DNA of 12,451 bases from Methyloligella sp. (GTDB taxonomy: Bacteria; Pseudomonadota; Alphaproteobacteria; Rhizobiales; JALUTE01): assembly GCA_027058255.1 (NCBI GenBank), contig JALUTE010000248.1, forward strand, positions 1 through 12,451, written 5' to 3'. Every line of letters begins with the position of its first letter. Position 1 is the stretch's first letter. The position numbers were made by a program, and so were the translations under genes. Positions 1 to 6,914 of this stretch are shown one piece after another. The notes beneath the pieces are model-generated. The model was not told the origin of the DNA. It saw only the letters and a list, made by a program, of their open reading frames with translations, and ran no database searches.

Positions 1-27
1 CTCCCGAAGGCGGTCTGAGGGGCCCTA

Positions 28-55
28 CGGGAAGGCGGCGCGTGCCGCCTTCCCG
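28..55. repeat. Perfect 12-bp stem-loop, possible terminator of an upstream gene
   Basis: CGGGAAGGCGGC (28-39) pairs perfectly with 44-55 around a GCGT tetraloop (40-43). Neither side carries a T-run, so it is not a textbook intrinsic terminator. It could end transcription from a gene left of the window or be an extragenic palindrome. Confidence 0.5.
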
Positions 56-273
56 CCATCGCTTGCGCCAGCGGCTGCGCCTTTCCGCACCCGGGGCGCG
101 TCGGTGGGCGAATAGGGAGTGAGGTCCGCGCCCTGTCCGGTGCCCACCCGCCGGCAGGACCAGGCTCTGCGAGGTCGCACCACGCCCCCCCCAGCCAAAG
201 GCGCGACCGCGCTCCGGCGAGCCTCGAGCAGCACGCGGACCTCCCTCTCCTGGCGCACCCCCCTTGCGCCAGC

Positions 274-304
274 GCGCCGCCCCGGCTCCTCGCCGGGGCG
301 GCGC
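274..304. repeat. Perfect 13-bp GC stem-loop
   Basis: GCGCCGCCCCGGC (274-286) is the exact reverse complement of 292-304, with a TCCTC loop (287-291). No T-tract follows on either strand. It lies about 130 bp before the secreted-protein gene. Attenuation, a transcription boundary or a dispersed palindrome are all possible. Confidence 0.5.
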
Positions 305-435
305 CCCCATCTCACCGTTCTTCGAGCGAACCTCTCCCATGAACACGCCCTGAATAGGGCGCTCAACGTGCGTTCAGGCGCACACCGCTAGTCTTGGCCC
401 GCTCATTTCGACCTGCTCTCAAGATGGAGTTCGCC

Positions 436-894
436 ATGATCACGCGCTCGTCCCTTGGTGTCTTCGCGCTCGCGGGAGGGCTCGCCCTCATGGCCTCGGG
501 CCTCATGCCTGCGCCGGCCGAGGCCCGAACCACCACCTGGTATCACAATGGCTCGGAAATGGGTTGGAGCTCCTATGCCGGTGTGCGCCAGGTCATCAAG
601 TACCGCTACCCGCGGTCCATAGTGGCACGCAAGGGGGCGACCCATGGAGCGGTCCTGTTCCGCGGCTGGCGCGTCGGCCGCCGGCTCTATGGCAAGGCAC
701 GCACCTGGCGGCGGGGCTGCCTCAGGTCGTTCAAGTACCGCGTCAGGGGCTGGATATCCGCAGACGGGACACGTGCCGTGCTGCATGGCAGGCGCCCGGT
801 GATCCGCAATTGCCGCATTGTCGATTACGTGCCCTATGGCCGCGATGCAACGCTCGTCCTCACGCGCGGGCATGGCCGTTACGGGCGGCACTGA
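436..894 (+). CDS. Small secreted basic protein of unknown function
   Basis: A 152-residue protein with a clear Sec signal peptide: a short basic N-terminus (MITRS), a hydrophobic core from about 8 to 24, and an Ala-x-Ala site (AEA, 28-30) giving predicted cleavage after residue 30. The mature part is strongly basic (many Arg) and has two cysteines (about 95 and 126) that could form a disulfide in the periplasm. From memory, the mature pattern (HNGS near the start, Y-x-x-PR, GAVLFRGWRVG, a later YRVRGW, then an L-x-G-x-x-P before the second Cys) resembles small exported proteins of unknown function in Hyphomicrobiales; I cannot confirm this here. Start: an in-frame ATG at 424 and another at 394 exist, but the ATG at 436 has GGAG (426-429) at six bases and gives the best signal peptide. 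It is not obviously in an operon with ycjX, whose start is 246 bp away. Confidence 0.72.
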   Translation: MITRSSLGVFALAGGLALMASGLMPAPAEARTTTWYHNGSEMGWSSYAGVRQVIKYRYPRSIVARKGATHGAVLFRGWRVGRRLYGKARTWRRGCLRSFKYRVRGWISADGTRAVLHGRRPVIRNCRIVDYVPYGRDATLVLTRGHGRYGRH

Positions 895-1140
895 GCGCGG
901 CTGGCAGCCGGGCGGGTCGGGTACGCCAACAGCTCTCTCGACGTCTTCCTCCCCGGCGGGGCGGGTCGCGGCATGGCGCTGCGGCCCGCCTCGTCGCTCT
1001 GGCGCCGCGCTTGCGCCCGCGCGGCTTTTCCCCCATCTATGCGCAATTCAAGGCACGTGGCGACCCGAGCGCGATGGCGAGCGCTTGGTCCGGCCACAGC
1101 CTTCCCGTTTTCCATCCCTCTGCGGAGGCTGCACGACGCC

Positions 1141-2622
1141 ATGCCCCTTGCCGAGACCCTATCGGACGCTCTGCGCAATGCCGGGGCCTTCGGCGCCGAT
1201 CTCGTCCGGCCGGGCATGCACGCCACGCTCCGGCTCGGCGTGACGGGGCTCTCCCGGGCGGGCAAGACCGTCTTCATCACCGCGCTTGTCCGCAATCTCA
1301 TGGCCGGTGGGCGGCTGCCATTCCTCGAGGCCCACGCCAGCCGGCGCATTCGCACCGTGCATCTCGAGCCCCAGCCCGACGACACGGTGCCCCGGTTCGA
1401 TTTCGAGGCGCATGTCGCGGCGCTCGAGGCGAGCCCGCCGGTCTGGCCCGAGAGCACCCGACAGATCAGCCAGCTTCGCATCGCCATCACCTATGATCGG
1501 CTCTCGCCCTGGCGCCGCTGGCTCGGGCCCGGGCGGCTGAACATCGACATTGTCGACTATCCCGGCGAGTGGTTGCTGGATCTTCCCTTGCTGGACCGGC
1601 GCTTCGACGTCTGGTCGGCCGAGGCCCTCGCCCATGCGCAGGCGAACAAGCGGGCGCGCCATGCGGAAGAATGGGTTGCATTGGCACACAGACTGGCGGC
1701 CGATCCGCCGGCCGACGCCCCTTCTGCCGAGAAGGCGGCCCTCAAGGGCGCGGCCCTCTTCAAGACCTATCTCGCGGCGATCCGCGCCGAAGGGGATGCC
1801 CCGGCGACGCATGCCCCCGGACGCTTCCTCATGCCCGGGGAGCTGGACGGCTCGCCCGCCCTCACCTTCATGCCCTTGCCGCCACCGCCGGCGGGATGCG
1901 GGGCGCGCCCCGATCCGCTGCGGGCCATGCTGGCGCGCCGCTTCGAGGCCTACAAGGCGCATGTGGTGAAACCGTTCTTCCGCGATCATTTCGCCCGGCT
2001 CGATCGCCAGATCGTGCTCGTCGATGCGCTCGCCGCCCTCGACCGCGGACCCGAGGCGCTCGGCGATCTGGAGGCGGCGCTCACCGCGGTGCTGGCGTGC
2101 TTTCGCCAGGGCGCGAATAGCTGGCTCTCACGCATCGTCGCCCCCCGGGTCGACCGCATCCTGTTCGCGGCCACCAAGGCCGACCACCTGCATCACACGA
2201 GTCACGACCGGCTGGAGGCGGTGCTGGCGCATCTGGTCCGCAAGGCCGCAGGACGGGCCGAGGGAGCGGGGGCGCGCATCGGCACGGTTGCGCTCGCGGC
2301 CATCCGCGCGACGCGCGAGGGCGAGGCCATGGCCGATGGGGTGCGTTATCCGTGCATCGTGGGCACGCCCATGCCCGGTGAGCGTATCGGCGCGGAGCGC
2401 TTCGACGGCCGGCGCGAGGCCGCCATCTTTCCAGGCGAGATTCCGGAGGATGTGGATAACGCCCTCGCCCATGGCCGCGCGGCGCATCCCGGAGCACCGG
2501 AGATGGAGGTGGTGCGCTTCCGCCCGCCCGTTCTGCCGTCCGCACCGGAAAGAGCGTCCCCGATGCCGCATATCCGCCTCGACCGGGCGCTTCAGTTCCT
2601 GATCGGAGATCGACTGACATGA
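1141..2622 (+). CDS. ycjX: YcjX-like P-loop NTPase (DUF463 family)
   Basis: A 493-residue protein of the YcjX/DUF463 family, predicted GTP/ATP-binding proteins of unclear physiological role. In Escherichia coli ycjX and ycjF lie beside the phage shock genes and belong to the stress-linked regulon. Visible motifs: Walker A G-L-S-R-A-G-K-T at residues 36-43, preceded by the family-typical GVT; D-Y-P-G-E-W at 139-144, the family's Walker B/switch-like segment; and a G4-like T-K-A-D at 345-348. The length is near the family norm. Start: the frame is open back to an ATG at 973, but the upstream part looks non-coding. ATG 1141 places the P-loop at the usual distance from the N-terminus and has GGAGG at 1124-1128, though 12 bases away. 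The stop overlaps the next start as ATGA, implying translational coupling with the YcjF-like protein. I see no missing key residue. Confidence 0.9.
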   Translation: MPLAETLSDALRNAGAFGADLVRPGMHATLRLGVTGLSRAGKTVFITALVRNLMAGGRLPFLEAHASRRIRTVHLEPQPDDTVPRFDFEAHVAALEASPPVWPESTRQISQLRIAITYDRLSPWRRWLGPGRLNIDIVDYPGEWLLDLPLLDRRFDVWSAEALAHAQANKRARHAEEWVALAHRLAADPPADAPSAEKAALKGAALFKTYLAAIRAEGDAPATHAPGRFLMPGELDGSPALTFMPLPPPPAGCGARPDPLRAMLARRFEAYKAHVVKPFFRDHFARLDRQIVLVDALAALDRGPEALGDLEAALTAVLACFRQGANSWLSRIVAPRVDRILFAATKADHLHHTSHDRLEAVLAHLVRKAAGRAEGAGARIGTVALAAIRATREGEAMADGVRYPCIVGTPMPGERIGAERFDGRREAAIFPGEIPEDVDNALAHGRAAHPGAPEMEVVRFRPPVLPSAPERASPMPHIRLDRALQFLIGDRLT

Positions 2623-3689
2623 CAGCGCCGGACGACAAGGCGCGCACCGGAACGGCGCGCAAGCCGCGGGCCTTCCGCCCGGAGGAGACGGAGATCACGT
2701 CCGCGCCCGCGCCCTTCGAGATGGGGCCGATGGCCGATGAAGGGAGCGGGGGCGGGGCGAGCGGCGCGGCCCATCCGCCACGGATTGCGGATGAAGGCGA
2801 TGTCGCGAACACCGGGGTGCGGCGCGCCTTGGGATGGGGGCGGGTGCTCATCTCCGCTCTACTCGCGCTCGCCGGGATGGCTGCGGGGCTCTGGTTCACG
2901 GCGCTCGTTGACAACCTCCTGTCGCGGCAGGACTGGATCGGCTGGGCGGCCATTGGCCTGATGGGGCTTGCGGGCTTTGCCGCGCTGGCACTTGTCCTTC
3001 GCGAGTGTGCCGGCATTGTGCGCCTTGCCCGGCTGCGGCGCCTTCGCTCCGGCGCCGAGGCGGCCGTTCGCCAGGGGGACGAGGCGCTCGCCCGGGCAAC
3101 GGTGGATCGGCTGGAGCATCTCTTCCGGCACCGCAGGGATCTCGCCTGGCAGCGGGCGCGCTTTGCCGAGCATAGCGGCGACATCTTGAGCGCCGAGGAC
3201 ATTCTGCGCCTCGCCGAGCGTGAGCTCATCGGCCCGCTGGATGCGCGCGCCCGGGACGTGGTGGCCTCCTCGGTGCGGCGCGTGTCGGTGGTCACGGCCA
3301 TCAGCCCGCTGGCGGCGCTCGACATGGGCGTGGTCGCGGTCGAGAATCTGCGCATGCTGCGCCGGCTCGCCACGCTCTATGGCGGACGGCCCGGTTTTCT
3401 CGGCCTTCTGCGCCTTGCGCGCATGGTGCTCGGCCATATCGTGCTGACCGGCGGGATCGCGCTTGGCGATGACCTTTTGCGGCAGATGATCGGACACGGC
3501 CTTACGGCCCGGCTCTCCGCCCGCCTCGGCGAGGGCGTGTTCAACGGCGCCCTCACCGCCCGCATCGGCATTGCCGCCATGGAGGTGTGCCGGCCACTCC
3601 CCTTCCTGGAGATGAAGCCGCCCCGCCTTGCGAGCTTTGTTGCGGCCGTGCTGCGGCGCGGCGGCAAGAGGGAGGCCGAGGGCGAGTGA
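2619..3689 (+). CDS. YcjF-like membrane protein (DUF697, TIGR01620-type)
   Basis: A 356-residue inner-membrane protein of the YcjF/DUF697 group. Residues 1-65 are a polar, Gly/Pro/Ala-rich cytoplasmic tail. Two transmembrane segments follow at about 74-96 and 105-127, then a charged helical region (about 128-215). The C-terminal DUF697-like part contains L-Y-G-G-R-P-G (around 253-259) followed by another hydrophobic stretch (about 265-285). The start ATG overlaps the ycjX stop (ATGA, 2619-2622), with GGAG at 2605-2608. This coupling matches the conserved ycjX-ycjF pairing in Proteobacteria and suggests the two products act together at the membrane. The biochemical role is not established. The long Gly/Ala-rich N-terminal tail is poorly conserved in this family as far as I know. 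Confidence 0.87.
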   Translation: MTAPDDKARTGTARKPRAFRPEETEITSAPAPFEMGPMADEGSGGGASGAAHPPRIADEGDVANTGVRRALGWGRVLISALLALAGMAAGLWFTALVDNLLSRQDWIGWAAIGLMGLAGFAALALVLRECAGIVRLARLRRLRSGAEAAVRQGDEALARATVDRLEHLFRHRRDLAWQRARFAEHSGDILSAEDILRLAERELIGPLDARARDVVASSVRRVSVVTAISPLAALDMGVVAVENLRMLRRLATLYGGRPGFLGLLRLARMVLGHIVLTGGIALGDDLLRQMIGHGLTARLSARLGEGVFNGALTARIGIAAMEVCRPLPFLEMKPPRLASFVAAVLRRGGKREAEGE

Positions 3690-3694
3690 TGGCT

Positions 3695-3724
3695 CGATCG
3701 CACCGCTCGCTTGGTGTGCGATCG
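3695..3724. repeat. Inverted repeat just after the ycjF-like gene
   Basis: CGATCGCAC (3695-3703) and GTGCGATCG (3716-3724) are perfect 9-bp arms around a 12-bp spacer, starting six bases after the stop. There is no T-run behind it. It is either a terminator-like 3' hairpin for the ycjX-ycjF transcript or an operator for the downstream small gene. The arms contain the self-palindrome CGATCG. Confidence 0.45.
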
Positions 3725-3743
3725 TCAACGCGCTCTCGCGCTC

Positions 3744-3771
3744 TTGCGGCGGGCGGCGGAATGCCTAGATT
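3744..3771 (+). promoter_or_regulatory. Candidate sigma70-type promoter for the 99-residue gene
   Basis: TTGCGG (3744-3749) and TAGATT (3766-3771) are separated by 16 bp and lie 66 bp before the ATG at 3838. The match to consensus is partial, and the call rests on spacing and position only. Confidence 0.3.
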
Positions 3772-3837
3772 CGGACTGTCCGCCCCGCGCATGGCGGGCG
3801 GGCCTGTGGTCCACACGCAATGGGAGGGAGAGAGCCG

Positions 3838-4137
3838 ATGGTTCAGGTCGTGGAACGCTGGGAAGAGGCGGGCAGCGACACCCGCTACCTCACGCTCAAG
3901 GTCTACAGGAAGGAGCCGGACGGGCCTGTGCTTGGCTATGTGCTGCCGGTCAATCTGATCGACGAGAACGGCAAGACGGTCGCCTTCGTCGGAACGCAGA
4001 AGGATCGCCCGGTCGCGGAGGCCTATGAGAAGGCGATCGCGCTTGCCGAGGAGCATGGCGTCTCCCACCTTTGGGTGCACGACATGGACAAGCTCTTCCC
4101 CCCCGACCAGCGCCCGCCCATTGCCAAGGCGGCGTAG
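3838..4137 (+). CDS. Small soluble protein of unknown function (99 residues)
   Basis: A 99-residue protein without signal peptide, membrane segment or cysteine. I do not recognise the family. It reads like a compact alpha/beta domain: a beta-rich first half (TRYLTLKVYRKE, VLGYVLPVNLIDENGKTVAFVG), then an acidic amphipathic helix (AEAYEKAIALAEEHG, about 64-78), then SHLWVHDMDKLFPPDQRPP. The regular charge pattern and natural amino-acid mix argue for a real gene. Start: an ATG at 3820 is in frame, but ATG 3838 has a strong GGGAGGGAG purine run at 3822-3830 at correct distance, so 3838 is preferred and the earlier ATG lies in the binding site. It is separate from the ycjF-like gene by 148 bp with its own possible promoter. 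It converges on the stress-protein gene with 166 bp between the stops. Function unknown. Confidence 0.72.
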   Translation: MVQVVERWEEAGSDTRYLTLKVYRKEPDGPVLGYVLPVNLIDENGKTVAFVGTQKDRPVAEAYEKAIALAEEHGVSHLWVHDMDKLFPPDQRPPIAKAA

Positions 4138-4225
4138 CCCGTGCACTGAGGCGCTCAAGAGATAGCCGCATCACGACCCAACTCGATCCGGCAGTCCAGA
4201 GCGGCAAGCCCCGAGTTTGCTGCCC

Positions 4226-4270
4226 TGGATTGCCGGGCCAATGCCGGATCAAGTCCGGGCACAGGTCCGG
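4226..4270. repeat. Possible extragenic palindromic (REP-like) element
   Basis: Between two convergent genes, CCGG occurs four times at 11-12 bp intervals (4233, 4244, 4255, 4267). It includes the small hairpin CCGGA-TCAAG-TCCGG (4244-4258) and a leading CTGGATTGCCGGG. The segment resembles, in degraded form, the dispersed palindromic repeats common between alphaproteobacterial genes. It may also act as a weak bidirectional transcription end. Confidence 0.35.
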
Positions 4271-4303
4271 TGAAGACGCATACCTTGTGTTTGCGTCCCT
4301 GCA

Positions 4304-5290
4304 CTAGCGGGCGATCATGACCGAGTTGTAGGCGCGCTCGAGGACATTGAAGGCAACGGAGGAGGTGAAAAAGCGCCGCCAGCCCTTCTTGCGTGTGGGG
4401 GCCGAGACAACGATCACGGAATAGCTCCGCCCCTCCTCGATGATGGCCTCGACGGCGTCGCCCAGAGCCACCTTCTCGCCCGATATGCCAATGCCCTCCT
4501 CCTCGATGGCCTTGCGCGCCTTGGCGAGCGCCGCTTCGGCCTTGGGAACCTCGTCCTCGTTGCGGGCGACGGAGAACAGATAGACCGGGCACGCGCAACG
4601 GCTGGCGATCTGGGCGTCCTTCCTGGCGGCGCGGATCGACTCCTCATTGTCCGACACGCACAGAAGATGGCCGTGGCTCTCCTCCAGGGCGCGGGCCACC
4701 AGCACCGTGCCGGTATATTCCATGGCGACGATTTCCGCGACGCCCGGCTCGATGAAGTCGGGCCCCGCATCGGTGACGCGCTCGGGCATGGGCAGGATCA
4801 CAAGGTCATAGTCCCCCATGTCGCCCTCGTCGAGAATGCCATGGGCAATGGATGGCGAGACCATGAGCTTGAGGGTGATGGAGCGGCCCTGCTCGCTGGT
4901 GTAGACGATCATGTTGTCGCCGAGCGGGTCGCCCGTGACGTCGGCATGGCGGAACTCCTCCTGCCAGTCGGCGCCGAGCCAGCCGAGCTCGATCAGCATG
5001 TCCCGGCCTTTCTTCAGCGCCTTCATGCCGGGAAGCTCCAACCCCCAATCGAGGAGATTGGCGCGGGCCACGGACAGGTCCAGCCCGCCGGTGCGCATGC
5101 CCTGGTCAACCGGGCGCACATAGAGGAGCGTCAGATTGGCATCGGTGCCCGATCCGATCCGCACCGCATAACGCAGTGCGCGGTAGCTCTCGTCCGAGCC
5201 GTCAATGCAGACCAGAACGCTGAAATGGTCCTTGTGCCCGGACGGCTCGGCCTCGCCCGTCGCCTCGATGTCGAAGGTCTTCTCGCTCAT
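4304..5290 (-). CDS. Tandem-domain universal stress protein (UspA family)
   Basis: A 328-residue cytoplasmic protein with two Usp-type alpha/beta domains. Domain 1 starts at about residue 23 with FSVLVCIDGSDESYRALRYAV and ends near 205 with the typical strand GTVLVAR. Domain 2 starts with HLLCVSDNEES and ends at the C-terminus with YNSVMIAR. Usp proteins bind ATP or act as regulatory partners. In this one the usual G-x2-G-x9-G-S/T nucleotide loop at the end of the second domain is replaced by a stretch around P-T-R-K-K-G-W-R-R-F-F-T-S-S, so canonical ATP binding is doubtful. Start: ATG at 5290 is preferred, with GGAG only three bases upstream. A GTG at 5299 (three codons longer) is the alternative. 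It lies 94 bp behind the anion transporter on the same strand, probably one operon, suggesting a role in regulating that transporter as in TeaD-type Usp proteins (inference). Confidence 0.87.
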   Translation of the reverse strand: MSEKTFDIEATGEAEPSGHKDHFSVLVCIDGSDESYRALRYAVRIGSGTDANLTLLYVRPVDQGMRTGGLDLSVARANLLDWGLELPGMKALKKGRDMLIELGWLGADWQEEFRHADVTGDPLGDNMIVYTSEQGRSITLKLMVSPSIAHGILDEGDMGDYDLVILPMPERVTDAGPDFIEPGVAEIVAMEYTGTVLVARALEESHGHLLCVSDNEESIRAARKDAQIASRCACPVYLFSVARNEDEVPKAEAALAKARKAIEEEGIGISGEKVALGDAVEAIIEEGRSYSVIVVSAPTRKKGWRRFFTSSVAFNVLERAYNSVMIAR

Positions 5291-5384
5291 GTGCTCCACT
5301 CGCTGTCGCCGCGGCTCGAGGCACGCCCGAGCGCCGCGATGCAGGGCGCGCCAAGCGCATCAGAGCATCGCCCATGCACGCTTG

Positions 5385-6914
5385 TCAAAGGCCGAGGAGC
5401 GGCCAGTAGACGGACGCCGCGAAGAGAAGGATGAGGGTGGAGATCACCACCATGCGCGTGCCGACCACGAGGAAATCGGTCGTTTTCAGATAACCCGAGG
5501 AATAGACAATGGTGCAGGCGGGCGTGCCGATGACGGTGAGATAGGCGAAGGCCGAGGAGATGGCCGTGATGAAGCCGATGACGATGGGGCTCTCGCCGGC
5601 CGCATGGGCCATGTTGAGGGTGATGGGTCCGAGCACCGCGACGGCCGCGCCGTTGGACATGGTGTTGGTGACGCCGGTGGTGAGGGCGGAGACGGCCGTC
5701 CAGAGCGCGATGCCGGAATCGACGCCGACGGTGCCGAGAAGATCGAGGAAGCTGGTTGCGACCCAGTGGGCGGCGCCGGTGTCCTTCATCTGAATGCCGA
5801 GGGAGATGGCGGCGGCATAGAGCCAGACCACGCCCCAATTGACGCCGTCATTGAGGTCCTGCCAGCGCACGAGGCCGAGCACCAGGAAGAGCGTTGCGCC
5901 GAGGATCGCCACCGTGCCGAGGCCGATATCGCTCGAAAGCGTCATCCAGCCCACCAGAATGACGCCGAACACGCAGATGGTGAGCCAGTCGGCCGGCTTC
6001 ATGGCGCCTTCCTTCTCGATCTGACGGCGCAGCTTGACCACGGCGCGGGCGATCGACCTGTATTCCGGCTTGAAGGTGAGGAACAGCACGCCGGTCACGA
6101 AGGGGAGCTGCATCAGGAAGACCGGATAGGCGTAGATCATCCAGGTGACGTAATCGACGAGATATTTCCGGGTCTCGGGATCGGCGGGATCGAAGAAGAA
6201 CTCCTTCCAGTAGCCGATCATGATGGCGTTGCGGGCGCCGCCCGAGGGCGTGCCGATGCCGGCAACGGACGCACCATAGGAGATGGAGAACAGCAGCACG
6301 GCCGCCAGGCGGCGCACATTGCGCGGATCGTCCGAGGTGAGCGAGATGAGGGTGATGGCAACGGGCAGCATCATCGCCGCCACGGTGTGCTCGCCGATGA
6401 AGGAGGCGAGAAGGCCGGAGACGAAGGAGATGCCCATGCAGACATTGAAGGTGCCCGTGCCGGTCATGCGCACGATGAGATAGGCGATGCGCTTGTCCAG
6501 CTTCTGCTTGACCACGGCGACGGCGAGCATGAGCGAGCCCATGATGAAGAGAACGGAATCGCTCATGAGGCTGCGCGCCACGTCGGTCGATTCGATCCCG
6601 AGGAGCAGGACCTCGCCGACGATGATCATCAGGGCGACAGTGGGCAGGGGAACGGGCTCGGTGACGAAAAGGATCACCGCCACGATGGACATGGCGAGAA
6701 CGATCTGGCCCTCGGGACTGAGCTTCTCGGGCGTGGGCAGGTGCATGATGAAGGCACCCACGGCGAGCGCGATGAAGAACCAGCGCTTTTCCCAGAGAAA
6801 AAAGGCGAGGCCGCGCACGGCAGGCGCGCGCACGAGTTTCCTGCTCGCCGGGCCGAGCGCAATGCTGCGGACCCGCTCTAGGCTGGGGAGCTGCGGCAGA
6901 TGGCGCTGGCCCAT
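5385..6914 (-). CDS. SLC13/DASS-type anion transporter (substrate unknown)
   Basis: A 509-residue polytopic inner-membrane protein with about 11-13 hydrophobic segments, of the divalent anion/sodium symporter (DASS, SLC13) type, whose known members move sulfate, di- and tricarboxylates or phosphate. Support: two inverted halves, each with a hairpin-like segment followed by a GTP motif (GIGTPSGGARN at about 219-229 and VIGTPACTIVYSS near 452-464). In classic members each half carries an S-N-T sodium/substrate motif; here the first reads G-E-H-T (E175, H176, T177) and the second M-S-N-G-A (S420, N421, G422), so ion coupling may differ. Start: the frame is open to 7016, but the ATG at 6914 is the first with an upstream AGGAGG (14 bases away, long), and the extra 34 residues look non-coding. 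The following gene is the universal stress protein. Neighbouring sulfur genes hint at a sulfur oxyanion, but nothing in the sequence decides this. Confidence 0.87.
   Translation of the reverse strand: MGQRHLPQLPSLERVRSIALGPASRKLVRAPAVRGLAFFLWEKRWFFIALAVGAFIMHLPTPEKLSPEGQIVLAMSIVAVILFVTEPVPLPTVALMIIVGEVLLLGIESTDVARSLMSDSVLFIMGSLMLAVAVVKQKLDKRIAYLIVRMTGTGTFNVCMGISFVSGLLASFIGEHTVAAMMLPVAITLISLTSDDPRNVRRLAAVLLFSISYGASVAGIGTPSGGARNAIMIGYWKEFFFDPADPETRKYLVDYVTWMIYAYPVFLMQLPFVTGVLFLTFKPEYRSIARAVVKLRRQIEKEGAMKPADWLTICVFGVILVGWMTLSSDIGLGTVAILGATLFLVLGLVRWQDLNDGVNWGVVWLYAAAISLGIQMKDTGAAHWVATSFLDLLGTVGVDSGIALWTAVSALTTGVTNTMSNGAAVAVLGPITLNMAHAAGESPIVIGFITAISSAFAYLTVIGTPACTIVYSSGYLKTTDFLVVGTRMVVISTLILLFAASVYWPLLGL

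Larger units (their letters stand above)
1..435. other. Left-edge stretch without a convincing gene
   Basis: Open frames run across this stretch on both strands, but their translations are rich in Arg, Ala, Gly and Pro, resemble no protein I recognise, and look like GC-rich noise. The visible structure is two perfect hairpins (28-55 and 274-304, listed separately), a 7-bp inverted pair GGTGGGC/GCCCACC (103-109 and 142-148), and a small nested hairpin around 352-365. I found no tRNA T-loop and no signature of SRP RNA, tmRNA or RNase P RNA. It probably holds the 3' end signals of a gene left of the window and the promoter of the secreted-protein gene at 436, whose -35/-10 elements I cannot place. 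Confidence 0.6.

Noticed and set aside
103..148. Possible structured RNA gene closed by GGTGGGC/GCCCACC
   Set aside because: Only the outer stem is visible; none of the conserved cores of SRP RNA, 6S-like, RNase P or tmRNA could be found inside.
2081..3373. Minus-strand open frame (430 codons) across ycjX and ycjF
   Set aside because: Arg/Ser/Pro-rich noise antisense to two well-supported coupled genes.
5205..6881. Long plus-strand open frame (558 codons) opposite the transporter
   Set aside because: His/Asp/Gly/Glu-rich translation without any domain; it mirrors the membrane-protein codons of the real minus-strand gene.
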